Under the pieces are notes generated by a model. That model worked only from the letters and a program-made list of their open reading frames with translations, had not been told where the DNA came from and ran no database searches. The translations under genes and the position numbers were made by a program. Of a stretch of 18,194 bases of DNA, positions 1-5,894 are shown one piece after another. The DNA lies in assembly GCA_025361325.1 (NCBI GenBank), contig JANYAL010000116.1:1-18194 (forward strand). The letters are read 5' to 3'. The stretch is from Bacteroidota bacterium (GTDB lineage: Bacteria > Bacteroidota > Bacteroidia > Chitinophagales > Chitinophagaceae). Numbering within the stretch: the first letter of the stretch is position 1; every line of letters starts with the position of its first letter.

Positions 1-63
1 GGTATCGCCAAAGAAGACTATATCGCCGTCTCCTACAGTGATATGATTTTGCAAAAGGGATGA
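1..63 (+). CDS. C-terminal end of an unidentified protein (partial)
   Basis: An open frame enters from the left edge and ends at TGA (61-63), encoding about 20 residues that finish YSDMILQKG. It is too short to assign a family. It lies on the same strand as msrC, and its stop overlaps an ATG at 60 (ATGA). The more likely msrC start is 45 bases further on, so coupling of the two is doubtful. Confidence 0.5.
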   Translation, partial: GIAKEDYIAVSYSDMILQKG

Positions 64-66
64 TGG

Positions 67-100
67 ATCTGCATATCTGTCATCTGCCATCTGCATATCT
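67..100 (+). repeat. Short direct repeat in the msrC promoter region
   Basis: The 12-mer ATCTGCATATCT occurs at 67-78 and again at 89-100, with an ATCTGCC half-unit between them, so the stretch reads as a slipped tandem duplication. The second copy runs into the TATCTTTG promoter box. If the upstream ATG at 60 were used, the repeat would be translated as a leader unlike any fRMsr N-terminus. Confidence 0.6.
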
Positions 101-103
101 TTG
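96..103 (+). promoter_or_regulatory. Bacteroidota -7 promoter element for msrC
   Basis: TATCTTTG is an exact match to TAnnTTTG. It is followed by CCCC and then the chosen ATG at 108, so the predicted transcription start falls on or beside the start codon (leaderless). No clear -33 TTG is seen at 19-23 bases upstream. Confidence 0.6.
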
Positions 104-107
104 CCCC

Positions 108-614
108 ATGGCAGAAGACTTAACAATAATTCAGGGCCCGAAAGAGGAGATCTATCGTTCGCTCATCCCCCAGATACAGGCATTGACCGAAGGTGAACCT
201 AACCTGGTAGCCAACCTGGCGAATATTAGCGCCGCGCTGAAGGAGCAGTTTGGCTGGCTCTGGGTGGGGTTTTATTTTGTGATGCCCTCAATAGCTTCGG
301 AGGACAAGCAGGAGCTGGTATTAGGACCCTTCCAGGGGCCCGTTGCCTGTACCCGTATTAAAAAAGGGAGGGGCGTATGTGGTACCTGCTGGCAGACTGC
401 TTCTACGCTTATCGTTCCGGATGTGGAGAAATTCCCGGGTCATATAGCCTGCAGCAGTGTATCCCGTTCAGAGATCGTGGTGCCCATCATCCGCAATGGC
501 GTAGTGATTGGTGTGCTGGATGCAGATAGCGAGTTTACAGACCATTTTGATGAGGTGGATAGGATGTATCTGGAAGAGATTGTAGCAAAAACCATAGTCC
601 CCACCCAACCCTAA
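108..614 (+). CDS. msrC: Free methionine-(R)-sulfoxide reductase (GAF-domain fRMsr)
   Basis: Cytosolic GAF-domain enzyme that reduces free L-methionine-(R)-S-oxide to methionine, normally recycled by thioredoxin. From the ATG at 108 the protein is 168 aa, close to E. coli YebR/MsrC (about 165). The three cysteines of the family are visible: Cys81 (VACTRI), Cys91 (GRGVCG) and Cys115 (GHIAC), spaced 10 and 24 as in E. coli Cys84/94/118, the last being the catalytic one. Cys94 is an extra cysteine. An ATG at 60 would add 16 repeat-encoded residues (see the 67-100 repeat) and is disfavoured because a TAnnTTTG box lies only 4 bases before ATG108. The C-terminus VPTQP and the stop codon are encoded by a GC-rich repeat element (599-720), so the native tail may have been replaced. 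Family assignment is strong; the start choice is an inference. Confidence 0.9.
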   Translation: MAEDLTIIQGPKEEIYRSLIPQIQALTEGEPNLVANLANISAALKEQFGWLWVGFYFVMPSIASEDKQELVLGPFQGPVACTRIKKGRGVCGTCWQTASTLIVPDVEKFPGHIACSSVSRSEIVVPIIRNGVVIGVLDADSEFTDHFDEVDRMYLEEIVAKTIVPTQP

Positions 615-720
615 AGGGGGAACTTAGCACCCTGATAATTTAAGTTGCTATATACTTTAAGCGAGGCTAAAAAATTTGAGATGCTAACAAATGGAAGCCC
701 CCGTAGGGGTTTGGGGTTAG
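599..720. repeat. GC-rich palindromic repeat element (copy 1, msrC 3' end)
   Basis: Two GC-rich arms face each other: 599-625 (CCCCACCCAACCCTAAAGGG onwards) and 693-717 (GGAAGCCCCCGTAGGGGTTT then GGGG). They are imperfect inverted repeats of each other around an AT-rich middle of about 67 bases, and each arm can also fold on itself (CCC..GGG). The right arm, read on the minus strand, shares the core CCCCAAACCCCT..GGGGGCTT with copy 2 inside rlmD (6826-6928). The left arm overlaps the last codons of msrC. I recall similar palindromes being common between Bacteroidota genes, but this was not checked. Confidence 0.6.
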
Positions 721-723
721 TTT

Positions 724-737
724 CCACCTGAAGGTGG
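724..737. repeat. Small perfect inverted repeat between convergent genes
   Basis: CCACCT-GA-AGGTGG forms a 6-bp stem with a 2-base centre, just beyond the palindromic element and 8 bases after the stop of the alkA-like gene. There is no T-run on either side, so it is a weak candidate for transcription termination. It may be part of the repeat element. Confidence 0.4.
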
Positions 738-745
738 CGGAGGCC

Positions 746-1345
746 TTATGTTTTATCCTTCCACCTCCACAAATACATGCACGCATAGGTCCGGTAGGGG
801 CTCCAGTTTTTTGATATCTTCAGCATACGCTCCTTCATAGCTTTCTTGTTGGAGGCGTCGATATGATAGAGCTTGCAGACTGCCTGTTGTATGCCCAGGT
901 CGTCCACTGCAAAAACATCTTCCCGGCCCAGGGTGAACATCAGGATCATTTCCACAGTCCACTGTCCCACGCCTTTTATCTTCGACAGGTAGTTTATGAC
1001 CTCCGCATTGCCCATCTTGTGCAGCCTGGCATCGGTTATCTTTTCTTCCATGAAGAAACGGCTCACGTTGTGTACATAATTCGCTTTGGCATTGCTGAGC
1101 CCGATAGCGCGCAGTGTTTCAAATGGCGTAGCGGCGATCTGTTCGGCAGTCGGGTTCTTTCCGTTATAGAGTTCCAGGAAACGCCTGTGAAATACATCGG
1201 CCACTTTGGTACTCAGCTGCTGACTCATAATGGAAAAGCAGAGGTGGAGATATACGTTTTTACGTTTGGCCAGCACAAGGGGTTCCTGCAGTTCGATGAT
1301 CTTTTTTAGCTTTTTATCCCTGGCAAGGTGTTGTATGTGTTCCAT
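746..1345 (-). CDS. DNA-3-methyladenine glycosylase II-like HhH-GPD protein
   Basis: Base-excision-repair glycosylase of the HhH-GPD superfamily, expected to remove alkylated purines from DNA. The 199-aa protein carries the helix-hairpin-helix at about residues 119-133 (YLSKIKGVGQWTVEM), followed by the Gly/Pro-Asp loop VFAVDDLGI, where Asp149 is the likely catalytic aspartate. The order HhH then DD matches AlkA and MAG1-type yeast/bacterial enzymes. The E. coli AlkA N-terminal TBP-like domain is absent, so this is the short form. No Fe-S cysteine cluster follows the HhH, which argues against endonuclease III or MutY. The ATG lies 7 bases after the cysS stop, so it is probably transcribed with cysS. 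The exact lesion range cannot be read from sequence. Confidence 0.85.
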   Translation of the reverse strand: MEHIQHLARDKKLKKIIELQEPLVLAKRKNVYLHLCFSIMSQQLSTKVADVFHRRFLELYNGKNPTAEQIAATPFETLRAIGLSNAKANYVHNVSRFFMEEKITDARLHKMGNAEVINYLSKIKGVGQWTVEMILMFTLGREDVFAVDDLGIQQAVCKLYHIDASNKKAMKERMLKISKNWSPYRTYACMYLWRWKDKT

Positions 1346-1352
1346 ATATTTT

Positions 1353-2843
1353 TTATCCGATGCTCCAGCTCATCCCTCCATCCTTCTCATCTTTCAGCTC
1401 TATCCCCAGTTGTGTAAGCTGGTTCCTGATGGTATCGGATGTGGCAAAATCCTTTTTCGCCCGGGCTTTTTTGCGGATATCGATCAGCAGCTGCATCACA
1501 CCGTTCAGGGTGCCAGTACCGGTAGCAGCGCTGTTCTTCAATCCGAACACATCCTCGAGGTAGGTCTTGAATTTCTGTTGCAACAATTGGATCGTGGAAG
1601 GTGACAGGCTTCCGGCGGGGATCAGTCCGTCCCTGATGGAATTGATTACAGGCACCAGCTCAAACATGCTGGCGATGACCTTAGCGGTATTGAAATCATC
1701 ATCCATGCTCACTTCGAAGGAAGCTACCAGTGATAGCACTTTTTTGTCCGTTTCCGCATCCCCTTTGGGTTGTTCGTTCCCGGTTTCCATTTTGCCCAGT
1801 GTTTCATAGGCTTCCCACAGCTTTTTCAATCCCTTCTCGGAAGCCTGCAGGGCATCGTTGCTGAAATCGAGCGTGCTGCGGTAATGGGTCTGCAGCATGA
1901 AGAACCGCACCACCATCGGGGCATAGGCTTTCTCCAGCAGGGGGTGGTTACCGCTGAAGAGTTCTTCGGGCAAAAACCCATTGCCCAGGGATTTACTCAT
2001 GCGGGTACCATTTACCGTGAGCATGTTGGTGTGCATCCAGAATTTGGCCGGACTGGTATGATAGCAGGCCTGGCTTTGCGCAATCTCGTTGGTATGATGC
2101 GTGGCAGCCAGGTCCAGACCCCCGCCGTGTATGTCGAATTTTTTACCGAGGTATTTCTCGCTCATTGCCGAACATTCTATATGCCACCCCGGGAAACCCA
2201 TGCCCCAGGGGCTTGGCCACTGCATCAGGTGCTCGGGCCTGGCTTTTATCCATAAGGCAAAGTCGAGCCTGCCTTTTTTTTCATCCTGGCCGCCCAGTTC
2301 CCGTGTCCCTTCCATCAGGTCCTCCAGCTTGCGGTTGGTTAGTATGCCATAGGGTTGTTCTGTATTGTATTTCTCCACGTCGAAATAGACGGTACCGTCC
2401 ATCTCGTAGGCATAGCCGTTGGCCAGGATCTGTTGCGTCATCTGAATCTGTTCTGCAATATGACCAGTAGCCGTTGGCTCAATGGAGGGAGGCAGGTTGT
2501 TGAGCAGGTTCATGACATGGTGATATCCAAGCGTGTATTTCTGAACGATCTCCATGGGTTCCAGCTGCTGGAGGCGGGCGATCTTGCTGAACTTGTCATC
2601 ACCTTCGTCACGGTCGCCTTCCAGGTGCCCGGCATCTGTGATATTGCGTACATACCGCACTTTATACCCGGAATAAAGGAGGTACCGGTAAATGATATCA
2701 AAAGAAATGAACGTACGACAGTTGCCCAGGTGTACATCGCTGTATACGGTGGGTCCACACACATACATACCCACGTGGCCGGGCGTGATGGGATGGAAAT
2801 CTTCTTTGGTTCGGGTAAGCGTATTATAAATTTTTAAAGGCAT
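1353..2843 (-). CDS. cysS: Cysteinyl-tRNA synthetase
   Basis: Class I aminoacyl-tRNA synthetase that charges tRNA-Cys in the cytosol. At 496 aa it is slightly longer than E. coli CysS (461). The HIGH-like signature HLGN is at residues 38-41 and KMSKS-like RMSKS at 281-285. The zinc site that selects cysteine is intact: Cys29 (YVCGPTVY), Cys224 (WHIECSAMS), His249 and Glu253 (THHTNEIAQ), with the same 25- and 4-residue spacings as E. coli Cys209/His234/Glu238. Where many bacterial enzymes have FPHHENEIAQ, this one has ATHHTNEIAQ. A full promoter lies upstream (2952-2981) with an unusually long leader of about 104 nt. The alkA-like gene follows after 7 bases. Confidence 0.97.
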   Translation of the reverse strand: MPLKIYNTLTRTKEDFHPITPGHVGMYVCGPTVYSDVHLGNCRTFISFDIIYRYLLYSGYKVRYVRNITDAGHLEGDRDEGDDKFSKIARLQQLEPMEIVQKYTLGYHHVMNLLNNLPPSIEPTATGHIAEQIQMTQQILANGYAYEMDGTVYFDVEKYNTEQPYGILTNRKLEDLMEGTRELGGQDEKKGRLDFALWIKARPEHLMQWPSPWGMGFPGWHIECSAMSEKYLGKKFDIHGGGLDLAATHHTNEIAQSQACYHTSPAKFWMHTNMLTVNGTRMSKSLGNGFLPEELFSGNHPLLEKAYAPMVVRFFMLQTHYRSTLDFSNDALQASEKGLKKLWEAYETLGKMETGNEQPKGDAETDKKVLSLVASFEVSMDDDFNTAKVIASMFELVPVINSIRDGLIPAGSLSPSTIQLLQQKFKTYLEDVFGLKNSAATGTGTLNGVMQLLIDIRKKARAKKDFATSDTIRNQLTQLGIELKDEKDGGMSWSIG

Positions 2844-2889
2844 GGTATAGAATGGAGTTGGTTATTATTTTCGGTCATTGGCCTCCTCT

Positions 2890-2906
2890 ACCCGGCAACT
2901 CCGGGT
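2890..2906 (-). promoter_or_regulatory. Hairpin in the cysS leader
   Basis: On the minus strand ACCCGG-AGTTG-CCGGGT forms a perfect 6-bp stem with a 5-base loop, between the cysS promoter box and the cysS ATG. GGC/GCC triplets further out can extend pairing. No T-run follows, so it is not an obvious terminator, and no T-box features are seen. Its role is unknown. Confidence 0.4.
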
Positions 2907-2951
2907 ATGCCAACTGCTTAAAGAAATAAATGAGAACAGTAAATAATGGTA

Positions 2952-2981
2952 CAAAGATATTAAGCTATGCCGCAAGGGCAA
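2952..2981 (-). promoter_or_regulatory. Promoter for cysS
   Basis: On the minus strand TATCTTTG (2959-2952) matches TAnnTTTG exactly, and TTG (2981-2979) lies 19 bases upstream, giving both halves of the Bacteroidota promoter. The predicted start near 2947 leaves a leader of about 104 nt before the cysS ATG, much longer than for the other genes here. Confidence 0.6.
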
Positions 2982-3030
2982 CAGAAAACTTGATAGGACG
3001 GGTGTATCTTCATGGCAGGCCGTAAATATA

Positions 3031-4161
3031 TCAGTTTTTACTCAATTGCAGGTCGGTAATGATGGGAAAATGGTCGCTCAGCTTTTTCTTTACCCGGTCG
3101 TACTGCTGCACATCAAAATTTTTATTCACAAAGATATTGTCGATGCGCAGGGTGGGCGCAATGCCGCTGAAGGTACGACCCAGCCCGCTTCCCTTTTCCG
3201 CGAAGGCGTTCTTCATCCCTTTGCCAATGGTGTGGTAGGCATAACTGTTGGGCACATCATTGAAGTCGCCGCATACGATGATGGGATACGGGCTCTTGTC
3301 CATTTCCTGTCGTATCCGGTCGGCCTGGACCTTTCTTTTCAGGAAACCATTCCTGAACTTTCCGATGATACTTCTGGATTCATTGATGTCTTCCTCGTCT
3401 TCCATAGAGGGCTTGTCGATATATTTCAGGTTCTCCTTGCTAAACCGCAGCGACTGCAGGTGAATATTGAAGATGCGGAAGGTATCGGCGTCCTTTACGA
3501 TGTCGGCATATTGAAAGATGGAATTATAATTAAAGGGAGGATACATGACGGTCTGCTTATTGATCATGGGGTACCTGGATAGGATCATGATGCCAAAATG
3601 GGCATAATCCCAGAAATCATCCTTCCGGTTATAAGCGTAGAAATATTCCGGGAAATGCATCCGTTGCAGGAATTCATTGATATGGCCATGCTTAATGACG
3701 GTACTGTCTTCGCAGACCATTTCCTGGAAACAGGCAATATCGGGTTGGTAGTCGTTGACGAGGTCAATCATCTGGTCCTTCACCTCCGGATGTTTTTTAT
3801 TGTTCAGCATGTCGAATTGGGCTACATTCCAGCTCATAACGCGCAGGGATGTTCCGTTCCGTTGTTTTGTAAATAAGGAGGAGATGCGTAGCGGCAGTAT
3901 CTGGGTCAGCGGGCCATAGGCCAGCAGCAAGGCAACAAAGGATATGAGCGACCAAAGCGGTTTCACGAAGATCCAGAACAAAAGGAACAACAGGAGCACC
4001 AGCAGGATATAGAATGCCGACAGGGTGAGAAAACCAACCGGCCAGAAACGGGCCGGGTTGAAATAATAACCATAGCATCCGGCTAAAAAAAGGATGGCCG
4101 TCACAATATTTGTGATCAGGACGATCTTTTTGGTGAACCGGCGTATGAAACTTTTAGGCAT
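3031..4161 (-). CDS. Membrane-anchored endonuclease/exonuclease/phosphatase family protein
   Basis: Metal-dependent phosphodiesterase fold (DNase I/EEP superfamily); the substrate cannot be told from sequence. The 376-aa protein has three N-terminal membrane segments at about 12-33, 40-65 and 67-90. The EEP domain follows from about residue 106: MSWNVAQFD (Asn112), FQEM (Glu147), NIHLQS (His234), CGDFNDVP (Asp299, Asn301), RIDNIF (Asp341) and LSDHFP (Asp363-His364). All catalytic positions are therefore present. With three TM helices the catalytic domain could face either side; I cannot settle topology. It is the last gene of the rlmD-rhomboid-rhomboid run, 65 bases after the pseudo-rhomboid, but has its own near-consensus promoter box. 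Alternatives are nuclease, sphingomyelinase-like or inositol-phosphatase-like activity. Confidence 0.88.
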   Translation of the reverse strand: MPKSFIRRFTKKIVLITNIVTAILFLAGCYGYYFNPARFWPVGFLTLSAFYILLVLLLFLLFWIFVKPLWSLISFVALLLAYGPLTQILPLRISSLFTKQRNGTSLRVMSWNVAQFDMLNNKKHPEVKDQMIDLVNDYQPDIACFQEMVCEDSTVIKHGHINEFLQRMHFPEYFYAYNRKDDFWDYAHFGIMILSRYPMINKQTVMYPPFNYNSIFQYADIVKDADTFRIFNIHLQSLRFSKENLKYIDKPSMEDEEDINESRSIIGKFRNGFLKRKVQADRIRQEMDKSPYPIIVCGDFNDVPNSYAYHTIGKGMKNAFAEKGSGLGRTFSGIAPTLRIDNIFVNKNFDVQQYDRVKKKLSDHFPIITDLQLSKN

Positions 4162-4164
4162 ACC

Positions 4165-4172
4165 TAAAGATA
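4165..4172 (-). promoter_or_regulatory. Near-consensus -7 element for the EEP gene
   Basis: Minus-strand TATCTTTA differs from TAnnTTTG at the last base only and lies 3 bases before the ATG (4161). The spacing resembles the leaderless arrangement at msrC, the active rhomboid and rlmD. Confidence 0.35.
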
Positions 4173-4226
4173 CGAATTGAAATAACCTGTTGAAGTTTGA
4201 CCGGGATCGTTGTCAAGCGGGCTTCT

Positions 4227-5192
4227 TCAGAGCCCCTCTTCGCTGGCTCTTTTGAGGATGTTCTTCTCCTCTTCGGAAAGCTGCTTGTATCCCTTCTGGT
4301 TGATCTTGTCGAGGATCTCGTCTACCCGTTGCTGTGTGAGGTTGGCGGTTTTATGATAGGGGGCCCTGTTACCGGTCTTGTAAAAGACCTTTTCCTTTAC
4401 GGATCTGGTGCTGGGCGCTGAGCGCTTACCGGGACTGAACAGTTCCATGACCCAGTGATAGATCCTGTTCATCCAGGCACCCCAGTCGTACCCCCGGTTC
4501 AGGCTGAAAAGATACAATGCACCAGCCAGCGCACCGGCCAGATGGGCAGCAAAGAAAGGCATTGCGGCAACAGACAGTGGTCCGTCTACCGTACCCATTC
4601 CTGCCAGGTCAACCAGGAAATACAGAACAGTGAGTACCCAGATGGGTATGCCACCCCCCAGTTGCCTCAGGACCCGGAAACCGGGAGAAACCAGTGTGGC
4701 GGCCATAGCAACGGACATCACGGCAGCATTGGCGCCATACAGATAGAAAAGCGAGGCAGCACCCGGAAGACCCTTTATCGCAAGTACGGCTATAAAGGCA
4801 AAGGCACCTGCTGCGGCACCATACAGATATACGGGTATGGCATGCCGGTTGCCGGCAAGGGTTTGCAATATGCTACCGAAACACCAGAGCCAGAGCATAT
4901 TGCTCAAAAGGTTCATGAAGCTGAAATGGAAAAAAGCATAGGTGATGATGCTCCAGGGATGGTAAAGCAATTGTTGGAAAGAAGTATGTACTACAAATGC
5001 GTTCAGCTTTTCATAAAAAAAGGGTACGAGCGAGGTGTCGCCTGTGATCTGTCCGAAGGATAGAAATTTTACAAAAAGGAATATGGAGAAATTGAAGATG
5101 ACCAGCATGACCACCGGGCTGTTAATGTTAAACTGGATACGACCGGGTTGGTATCTGCCCCTGAATTCGACATACCTGTCAGACTCTCCCAT
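4227..5192 (-). CDS. Rhomboid-family membrane protein, probable pseudoprotease
   Basis: Polytopic inner-membrane protein of 321 aa with the rhomboid core at about residues 25-230 and a soluble C-terminal tail. Family landmarks are present but altered. In TM2 the run FFHFSFMNLLSNML keeps His89 and Asn98, but the oxyanion-hole His (GlpG His150) is Asn94. In TM4 the GxSx motif reads YGANAAVM, so the nucleophile (GlpG Ser201) is Asn155. The TM6 His217 (AAHLAGALAG) remains. It should therefore not be a classical serine protease. The tail (about 285-321, VDEILDKINQKGYKQLSEEE) resembles the helical DUF6576-type domain found on Bacteroidota rhomboids. An apparently active rhomboid gene lies 60 bases upstream in the same run, suggesting shared expression. 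The role, perhaps client binding or regulation, is inferred by analogy with iRhoms/derlins. Confidence 0.88.
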   Translation of the reverse strand: MGESDRYVEFRGRYQPGRIQFNINSPVVMLVIFNFSIFLFVKFLSFGQITGDTSLVPFFYEKLNAFVVHTSFQQLLYHPWSIITYAFFHFSFMNLLSNMLWLWCFGSILQTLAGNRHAIPVYLYGAAAGAFAFIAVLAIKGLPGAASLFYLYGANAAVMSVAMAATLVSPGFRVLRQLGGGIPIWVLTVLYFLVDLAGMGTVDGPLSVAAMPFFAAHLAGALAGALYLFSLNRGYDWGAWMNRIYHWVMELFSPGKRSAPSTRSVKEKVFYKTGNRAPYHKTANLTQQRVDEILDKINQKGYKQLSEEEKNILKRASEEGL

Positions 5193-5252
5193 GGTTCACT
5201 GCTGTTTTAAGGATATAAAATTACGAACCCCCGGATTAAGAAAATGTTAGAT

Positions 5253-5870
5253 TCAAAAGAAAGTTTTTTTATTGGTCCTGTTCCAGATGATCACAAGTAG
5301 CAGTCCCATCACCAATCCGCCCAGGTGGGCAAAGTGAGCAATATTATCGGCACCTCCCGGGTGAAATCCACTGAACAGGTCAATAGCTGCAATAATTGCT
5401 ACCAGGTATTTCGCTTTAATGGGAAAAGGAAAGGGAATGATGAAGAACTGGGTATTGGGAAATAAATACCCAAATGCACCCAGCAATCCCATGATGGCTC
5501 CTGATGCCCCGATAGCCGCAGAATCATGTACCAGTAAAGCCTGGGCTATTCCTGCAGCAAGGCCACAGACGATATAAAAGATCAGGAATCGTTTAGGTCC
5601 CCAGGTTCGCTCCAATACGGAGCCGAACATCCACAGACCGTACATGTTGAAAAGGATGTGTAGGAAATTGGCATGCGCGAACATATGCGTGACCAACTGG
5701 TATGGTCTGAACTGCCCGCTGTCATAGGGATATAAGGCCAGGAAATTAGTAAGCTGATAAGTACTATCCATTACCAGTTGGGTGATGAAGACCAGTCCGT
5801 TGATGATGATCAGGTTCAGCACGATCGGGGTGGTTCGCATGAACCTGTTACCATAATTGTTATAAGACAT
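5253..5870 (-). CDS. Rhomboid family intramembrane serine protease
   Basis: Six-TM intramembrane protease of 205 aa expected to cleave transmembrane helices in the inner membrane. All active-site positions are intact: TM2 THMFAHANFLHILFN gives His66, His71 and Asn75 (oxyanion site), TM4 IGASGAIMG gives the nucleophile Ser123, and TM6 AHFAHLGG gives His182. The loop-1 WR-type motif is weak. Start ATG at 5870 is supported by an exact TAnnTTTG box 4 bases upstream. It lies 24 bases after rlmD and 60 bases before the pseudo-rhomboid. Substrates are unknown. Confidence 0.92.
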   Translation of the reverse strand: MSYNNYGNRFMRTTPIVLNLIIINGLVFITQLVMDSTYQLTNFLALYPYDSGQFRPYQLVTHMFAHANFLHILFNMYGLWMFGSVLERTWGPKRFLIFYIVCGLAAGIAQALLVHDSAAIGASGAIMGLLGAFGYLFPNTQFFIIPFPFPIKAKYLVAIIAAIDLFSGFHPGGADNIAHFAHLGGLVMGLLLVIIWNRTNKKTFF

Positions 5871-5874
5871 AGGG

Positions 5875-5882
5875 CAAAGTTA
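5875..5882 (-). promoter_or_regulatory. -7 promoter element for the active rhomboid
   Basis: Minus-strand TAACTTTG exactly matches TAnnTTTG; CCCT then separates it from the ATG at 5870. This predicts a leaderless transcript starting between rlmD and the rhomboid, so the rhomboids need not depend on rlmD read-through. No -33 TTG at good spacing. Confidence 0.5.
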
Positions 5883-5894
5883 ATTTATAAATAT

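Noticed and set aside
60..107. Upstream ATG for msrC overlapping the previous stop (ATGA)
   Set aside because: It would add 16 residues read from a short repeat, and a TAnnTTTG promoter box lies between it and the ATG at 108, where family length and N-terminus fit.
724..737. Hairpin as an intrinsic terminator for the alkA-like gene or msrC
   Set aside because: The stem is only 6 bp and no T-run follows on either strand; listed as an inverted repeat only.
4455..5063. Long open frame (202 codons) on the plus strand
   Set aside because: It is antisense to the pseudo-rhomboid, whose frame encodes a recognisable family; the plus-strand product has no recognisable motif.
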